7,945 bases of DNA from Kiritimatiellia bacterium (GTDB lineage: Bacteria; Verrucomicrobiota; Kiritimatiellia; RFP12; UBA1067). The translations under genes were made by a program, and so were the position numbers. The notes under the pieces are model-generated. The model was not told the DNA's origin, did no database searches, and was given only the letters and a program-made list of their open reading frames with translations. The stretch covers positions 1 to 7,945 of the forward strand of contig JAQVQN010000095.1 in assembly GCA_028701555.1 (NCBI GenBank). The letters run 5' to 3'. Below are positions 4,346 to 7,945 of this stretch, in pieces (within the stretch, counting starts at the first letter, position 1; every line of letters starts with the position of its first letter).

Positions 4346-6538
4346 TCAATGAAAACCTCCATGCAGGCGTTCTTTCAGGGTGGTGCGGCGTTCACGCACC
4401 TGATTGGCGCGGATGGCGATGCCTACGGCACGGGAAGAGCCGACCACGATCACCAGCCGCTTGCCGCGTGTGATGGCGGTGTAAAGCAGGTTGCGCTGCA
4501 GCAGCTTGTAGTGCTGCGTGTGCATCAGCACGATCACGGCGGGATATTCGCTGCCTTGCGACTTGTGGATTGAGCAGGCGTAGGCCAGCACCAGCTCGTC
4601 GAGTTCACTCTGGGCGTAGCGCACCGGGCGGCCGTCGAACAGCACGATCAGGGCGCGGTCTTCCTCGTCGACCTCCTTGATGAAGCCGATGTCGCCGTTG
4701 AAGACCTCTTTGTCATAATTGTTGCGGAGCTGCATCACCCGGTCGCCGCGTCGAAAGGTTGAAATACCGCGTGTCAGGGTGGGGCCGTGCGGGTTGAGCG
4801 CGGCCTGGATCACGTCGTTGAGGTTTTCAGTGCCGAGCAGGTTCTTGCGCATGGGGGTCAGGATCTGCACGTCGGTCAGCGGATCGAGACCGAACTTAAT
4901 TGGTATGCGCTGGGTCATGAGCTCGATGGTACGCGCGATGATCTTGTCCGTTTCTCCGGTCTCGACAAAATAAAAATCGCTATCGCCAGAGCGCGTCTCG
5001 AAAGGCTCGCCGTGGTTGACGCGGTGGGCGTTGCGCACGATCAGCCCCGAGGTGTCCTGCCGGAAGATTGTGTCGAGGCGGCAGAAGGGGATCGCGCCGG
5101 AGGCGATCAGGTCGCGCAGGACATTGCCGGGTCCGACGCTCGGCAACTGGTCGGTATCTCCCACCAGAATCAGCGTTACCGAGTCGGGCATGGCCTGCAG
5201 GAACTGGTCCATCAGGCGGATGTCGATCATCGAGGTTTCGTCCAAGATGAAGCAGTCGCCGTCCATGGGGTTGTCCGAGTTGAATTCGAAGCAGGCCTGG
5301 CTCGGGTTGAACTTGAGCAGCCGGTGGATGGTCTGGGCTTCGCGTCCGGTGGCTTCGGACATGCGCTTGGCGGCGCGCCCGGTAGGTGCCGCCAGCCGCA
5401 CACAAAGTTTGCGGGCTCCGAAAATTTCCGTTAGCGCGCGGATGATCGTGGTCTTGCCGACTCCGGGCCCGCCGGTGATAATCGAGACTTTGCAGCGCAG
5501 GGCGTTGCAGAGTGCTTCGCGCTGCAGCGGGGCAAGTTCGATGCGCATCTTGGCTTCCGCCCAGGCCAGCGCTTTTTCCGTCTGGATCGGCGGAAAGGTT
5601 TGAGGGGCATCCATCAAATGGAGCAATTTCTCAGCCACGCGGACTTCGGCGCGGTGGAGGTCGCGCAGGTGGATGCGGCCTTGCTCTCTGACCAGTGTGC
5701 CTTTCTCATACTCCTGCTCCAGGGCTTGGCTCAGAATCTCGACGGAAATGTCGAGCATGGCTTGCGCGTGCAGCAGCAGCTCGGGTTCCGGCGCGAAACA
5801 GTGGCCGCCGTCTTCTGCCTCGGTGCGCAGGGTGTGGATCAGGCCTGCGCAGGCGCGCAGCTCGGAGTCGTGCGGGATACCTACGCTGAGCGCGATGGCA
5901 TCGGCGCTTTTAAAGCCGATGCCCCAGACATCCTCGCAGAGCCGGTAGGGGTTGCGTTTAACGATCGCGATGGAGTCCGCGCCGTACTGACGGTAGATGC
6001 GGGAGGCTTTGGCGGTGCCGATGCCGTGCGATTGCAGGAAGATCATGATCTCGCGCACGCCGCGCTGTTCGGTCCATGATTCCTTGATCATGCGCCGCCT
6101 GCTTTCGCCGATGCCTTCGACCTCGCGCAGGCGGCCTGATTCGCGGTCGATGATGTCCAGAGTCTTTTCGCCGAATCTATCCACGATGCGTTTGGCGAAG
6201 GCCGGCCCGATGCCCTTGATCATGCCGCTGGCCAGATAGCGCCGCAGCCCTTCCGTCGAGGTTGGGGTTATGCAGGTTATGGTCCGGGCATGGAACTGTT
6301 GTCCGTGTGACTTGTGCCTTACCCACTCGCCTTCCGCTTGCAGTTCTTCGCCCTCCCAGATCGCCGCGCAGTTCCCGACCACGGTCACGAGGTCTTCGCG
6401 TCCCCGTATGCGGGCCGGGATCTTCACCGTGCAGACCGTGTAGCCATTCTCGTCATTGCGGTAGACGATGGACTCAACGGTGCCGGTCACGGTCTGGTCG
6501 GTGGTGGCTTCCCGGCTAATTTTTTGAGGGGCGTTCAT
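4346..6538 (-). CDS. recD2: RecD2-type ATP-dependent DNA helicase (superfamily 1B)
   Basis: 730 residues, a normal RecD2 length. RecD2 is a 5'-3' DNA helicase found in bacteria, often independent of RecBC, with roles in DNA repair and replication stress. The N-terminal part has a small beta domain (about 16-95) with the family opening TVTGTVESIVYRNDENGYTV, then helix-hairpin-helix segments (KGIGPAFAKRI 108-118, VEGIGESRR 140-148, WGIGFKSAD 205-213). The helicase core shows Walker A GGPGVGKTT (356-364), motif Ia APTGRAAKRM (384-393), motif II LDETSMID (432-439), motif III VGDTDQLPSVGPG (459-471), IFRQ (491-494), the UvrD-like IHKSQGSEYP (657-666) and YTAITRGKRL (686-695). All key residues are intact. 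The start is 22 bp after the cupin stop on the same strand and lacks a clear Shine-Dalgarno, so it may rely on translation of the cupin. No RecB or RecC is in the window. Confidence 0.96.
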   Translation of the reverse strand: MNAPQKISREATTDQTVTGTVESIVYRNDENGYTVCTVKIPARIRGREDLVTVVGNCAAIWEGEELQAEGEWVRHKSHGQQFHARTITCITPTSTEGLRRYLASGMIKGIGPAFAKRIVDRFGEKTLDIIDRESGRLREVEGIGESRRRMIKESWTEQRGVREIMIFLQSHGIGTAKASRIYRQYGADSIAIVKRNPYRLCEDVWGIGFKSADAIALSVGIPHDSELRACAGLIHTLRTEAEDGGHCFAPEPELLLHAQAMLDISVEILSQALEQEYEKGTLVREQGRIHLRDLHRAEVRVAEKLLHLMDAPQTFPPIQTEKALAWAEAKMRIELAPLQREALCNALRCKVSIITGGPGVGKTTIIRALTEIFGARKLCVRLAAPTGRAAKRMSEATGREAQTIHRLLKFNPSQACFEFNSDNPMDGDCFILDETSMIDIRLMDQFLQAMPDSVTLILVGDTDQLPSVGPGNVLRDLIASGAIPFCRLDTIFRQDTSGLIVRNAHRVNHGEPFETRSGDSDFYFVETGETDKIIARTIELMTQRIPIKFGLDPLTDVQILTPMRKNLLGTENLNDVIQAALNPHGPTLTRGISTFRRGDRVMQLRNNYDKEVFNGDIGFIKEVDEEDRALIVLFDGRPVRYAQSELDELVLAYACSIHKSQGSEYPAVIVLMHTQHYKLLQRNLLYTAITRGKRLVIVVGSSRAVGIAIRANQVRERRTTLKERLHGGFH

Positions 6539-6560
6539 AACGGCGTTCTGGCAGCATCGG

Positions 6561-6911
6561 TTAGGCGTAAAGCATTATGATCGCGGCTATGACCAAAGGT
6601 TCGGTGCCGGTGTTCTCCACGCCGTGCGCGCCGCCTTTGCCGGTGAGAATGGCGTCGCCTGCGCCGACAGGCGTCCGGTTGTTGTCCTCGATGATCAGAC
6701 CCTGTCCGGACAGCACGATATAGATCTCGTCCTCGTCCTCGTGGTTATGGGTGCCGATCGACCCGCCCGGCGGCACGGTCAGCCGTGCGCACAGCCGCAC
6801 CTTGGCGCCGAAAGCCTCCGGCGCGAACCAATTTTCGACTTTCACGGTTCCCTTGCCGCCGCGCATGTTCTCGCGCATCTCCGCCCGCATTTCGCCGTCG
6901 CGTGTTATCAT
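6561..6911 (-). CDS. Small single-domain cupin protein
   Basis: 116 residues forming one cupin_2 beta barrel. Cupin motif 1 reads G50-x-x-G-x-H55-N-H57-EDED-E62-IYIVLS-G69, and motif 2 reads G85-DAILT-G-K-G93-GA-H96-GVE-N100. Both have canonical spacing, except that the usual proline of motif 2 is glycine (G91). Likely metal ligands are H55, H57, E62 and H96. Such proteins range from sugar isomerases and dioxygenases to non-catalytic sensors, so no reaction can be assigned. There is no signal peptide or membrane segment. An AGAGGAAA at 6923-6916 sits at good distance from the ATG at 6911 and fixes the start. It is the first gene of a probable two-gene unit with recD2, 22 bp downstream, although no functional link between a cupin and a helicase is known to me. 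Confidence 0.92.
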   Translation of the reverse strand: MITRDGEMRAEMRENMRGGKGTVKVENWFAPEAFGAKVRLCARLTVPPGGSIGTHNHEDEDEIYIVLSGQGLIIEDNNRTPVGAGDAILTGKGGAHGVENTGTEPLVIAAIIMLYA

Positions 6912-6927
6912 GTGCTTTCCTCTTTTA

Positions 6928-6957
6928 GTTATATCAACAAGCCATAATTAGCGTGAA
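6928..6957 (-). promoter_or_regulatory. Candidate sigma-70 promoter of the cupin-recD2 unit
   Basis: On the minus strand TTCACG (6957-6952) and TATAAC (6933-6928) are separated by 18 bases and lie upstream of the AGAGGAAA ribosome binding site of the cupin. The whole element fits in the 47-bp gap after the methyltransferase stop. This suggests that cupin and recD2 can be transcribed independently of the methyltransferase. Matches are four of six at -35 and five of six at -10. Confidence 0.45.
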
Positions 6958-6958
6958 A

Positions 6959-7945
6959 CTATGAAATAGGTGCTCCTGATTTTATTGTGGCACCTTTACC
7001 GATGATCAGTATGGGCTTCCCTCCGCTGAAAACATCGGGAACCTCTTTTATCGGACGGAGTTTGTAAACAATGTATTGGGTCTTAGCGTTATGCTTACGG
7101 TTTATCGGGTATCTGCGCTTTTGAAGCCATGCTCTGGTCTCAATCGAATAACCCTTTACGGCGAAAAAGAGCGGCTTATCGTTTTTACGCCCTAAAACAA
7201 GCCGCCGCACGGAAAGCAATTCCGGATGAAGATCAACATCTTGCTCTGTGACTGGATAATTATAAAGGTTGTTGGCGACAATCCAAGCACGGCAAGATTT
7301 ACGGTATGTGCCGGCCAAAGTCATAGGAGAATCATGAATGAGGTATAAAACAGGAAACTCACACGCATAATCGAAAAGTGAGAGTTGGATGGGTTCAGAC
7401 CCGTAAGGATGGGCCGGTTTTGCAGATTTAGCAAGGTTGGCACTCTTTTGCCCTTGATAGATCGTCTTATATATAGCGCAGGCAATTTCATAAGCTAATA
7501 CAGGCGGAACGGCGTTGCCGACTTGCGTGAACTGACGCGCCACTGGCCCGGTGAAGAAGTGTTTATCCGGGAATGTTTGTAAACGCGCACATTCGCGCAC
7601 AGACATTGTGCGAGGAATATATGGGTGCAGGTGGGAACGACCGCCGCCCCCGGTGCCTCCGGCGATAATGGTCTTTGATGGCCGGAATGGATCAAGGCGG
7701 TCAACACGACCGAGTTTGTCGCGTTTGCCAAAACCCAACCGCATGTATCGCTCGATCGATTTGACATTATGCTCTCGAGTCACATGATTTGGTACACCAT
7801 CTAAAGAAGATGTGAACACACAGCCGGACGGAAAACATTTACCCAAAGGTTTTGGAAATTGGAAAGCTCCAATCCTGCTTCCGATGATAAAAGTTCGCAT
7901 CCTTTTTTGTGGAACTCCATAGTCCGCAGCATTGATAACCCTCGG
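6959..7945 (-). CDS. C5-cytosine DNA methyltransferase, C-terminal part with long extension; 5' end beyond window
   Basis: The frame is open from the right edge (first full codon 7945-7943) to TAG at 6961-6959, giving 328 visible residues. The ATG at 7900 is internal: NAADYGVPQKRMR before and across it is methyltransferase motif VIII. The family transfers a methyl group from S-adenosylmethionine to C5 of cytosine in a specific site. Visible are motif VIII QKRMR (13-17), a short target-recognition region (about 25-110), motif IX RECARLQTFPD (117-127) and motif X QVGNAVPPVLAYEIA (141-155). Motifs I (SAM binding) and IV (catalytic PC) must lie beyond the edge. About 165 residues follow motif X: a lysine/alanine-rich linker, QLSLF (187-191) matching the sliding-clamp-binding consensus, then an unrecognised domain (about 197-328). 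Parts of the gene are AT-richer than its neighbours, which hints at horizontal acquisition. It may be half of a restriction-modification system or an orphan enzyme. Confidence 0.93.
   Translation of the reverse strand, partial: PRVINAADYGVPQKRMRTFIIGSRIGAFQFPKPLGKCFPSGCVFTSSLDGVPNHVTREHNVKSIERYMRLGFGKRDKLGRVDRLDPFRPSKTIIAGGTGGGGRSHLHPYIPRTMSVRECARLQTFPDKHFFTGPVARQFTQVGNAVPPVLAYEIACAIYKTIYQGQKSANLAKSAKPAHPYGSEPIQLSLFDYACEFPVLYLIHDSPMTLAGTYRKSCRAWIVANNLYNYPVTEQDVDLHPELLSVRRLVLGRKNDKPLFFAVKGYSIETRAWLQKRRYPINRKHNAKTQYIVYKLRPIKEVPDVFSGGKPILIIGKGATIKSGAPIS
7373..7387 (-). other. QLSLF pentapeptide: candidate DnaN (beta clamp) binding motif in the methyltransferase
   Basis: The codons at 7387-7373 encode Q-L-S-L-F, identical to the bacterial clamp-binding consensus QL(S/D)LF seen in polymerases and mismatch-repair proteins. 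It lies in a linker-like stretch between methyltransferase motif X and the unrecognised C-terminal region, where a flexible docking peptide could be exposed. The match is seen; clamp binding is inferred. Confidence 0.5.

Noticed and set aside
4787..5434. Long plus-strand open frame (215 codons) inside recD2
   Set aside because: It is the antisense shadow of the helicase core; all helicase motifs lie on the other strand and GC-rich codon use keeps the opposite frame open.
7160..7260. PD-(D/E)xK nuclease motif in the methyltransferase C-terminal region
   Set aside because: An aspartate-containing loop and FAVKGY have roughly the right order, but the acidic residue before the lysine is missing, so there is no support for a nuclease.

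Overview
The window is a compact piece of a bacterial chromosome with seven recognisable protein genes, two of them cut by the window edges. Most of it is GC-rich by eye; the exception is the right end. A NifA-type sigma-54 activator and a rubredoxin suggest an anaerobic or microaerophilic, possibly nitrogen-fixing Gram-negative bacterium. The acyltransferase type and the heptad intergenic repeats made me think of the PVC/Verrucomicrobiota-Kiritimatiellota side, but this is an impression with low confidence, not a demonstrated placement.

Layout. Left block, minus strand: a PlsC-like acyltransferase (1412-582) followed by a metallophosphoesterase (495 to beyond base 1). A short GG-led heptad repeat array covers the acyltransferase stop codon. 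A 118-bp divergent intergenic region (1413-1530) separates this block from a plus-strand pair, purC (1531-2436) and a nifA-like regulator (2457-3998), only 20 bp apart. Converging on nifA is a 53-residue rubredoxin gene (4189-4028, minus). After a 156-bp intergenic region comes a minus-strand pair, a small cupin (6911-6561) and the helicase gene recD2 (6538-4346), 22 bp apart. At the right edge lies the C-terminal part of a C5-cytosine DNA methyltransferase (7945-6959), whose reading frame continues off the window.

How the genes work together: most are housekeeping functions (purine synthesis, phospholipid acylation, DNA repair helicase). NifA and rubredoxin are the link to anaerobic metabolism, but no nif structural gene is present here. 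The most interesting locus is the methyltransferase. It carries about 165 residues beyond its last catalytic motif, including a perfect QLSLF pentapeptide that matches the bacterial sliding-clamp-binding consensus, and a conserved-looking but unrecognised C-terminal region. A restriction partner, if there is one, would lie beyond the right edge. I found no CRISPR array, tRNA, rRNA, insertion sequence or clearly novel multi-gene system.
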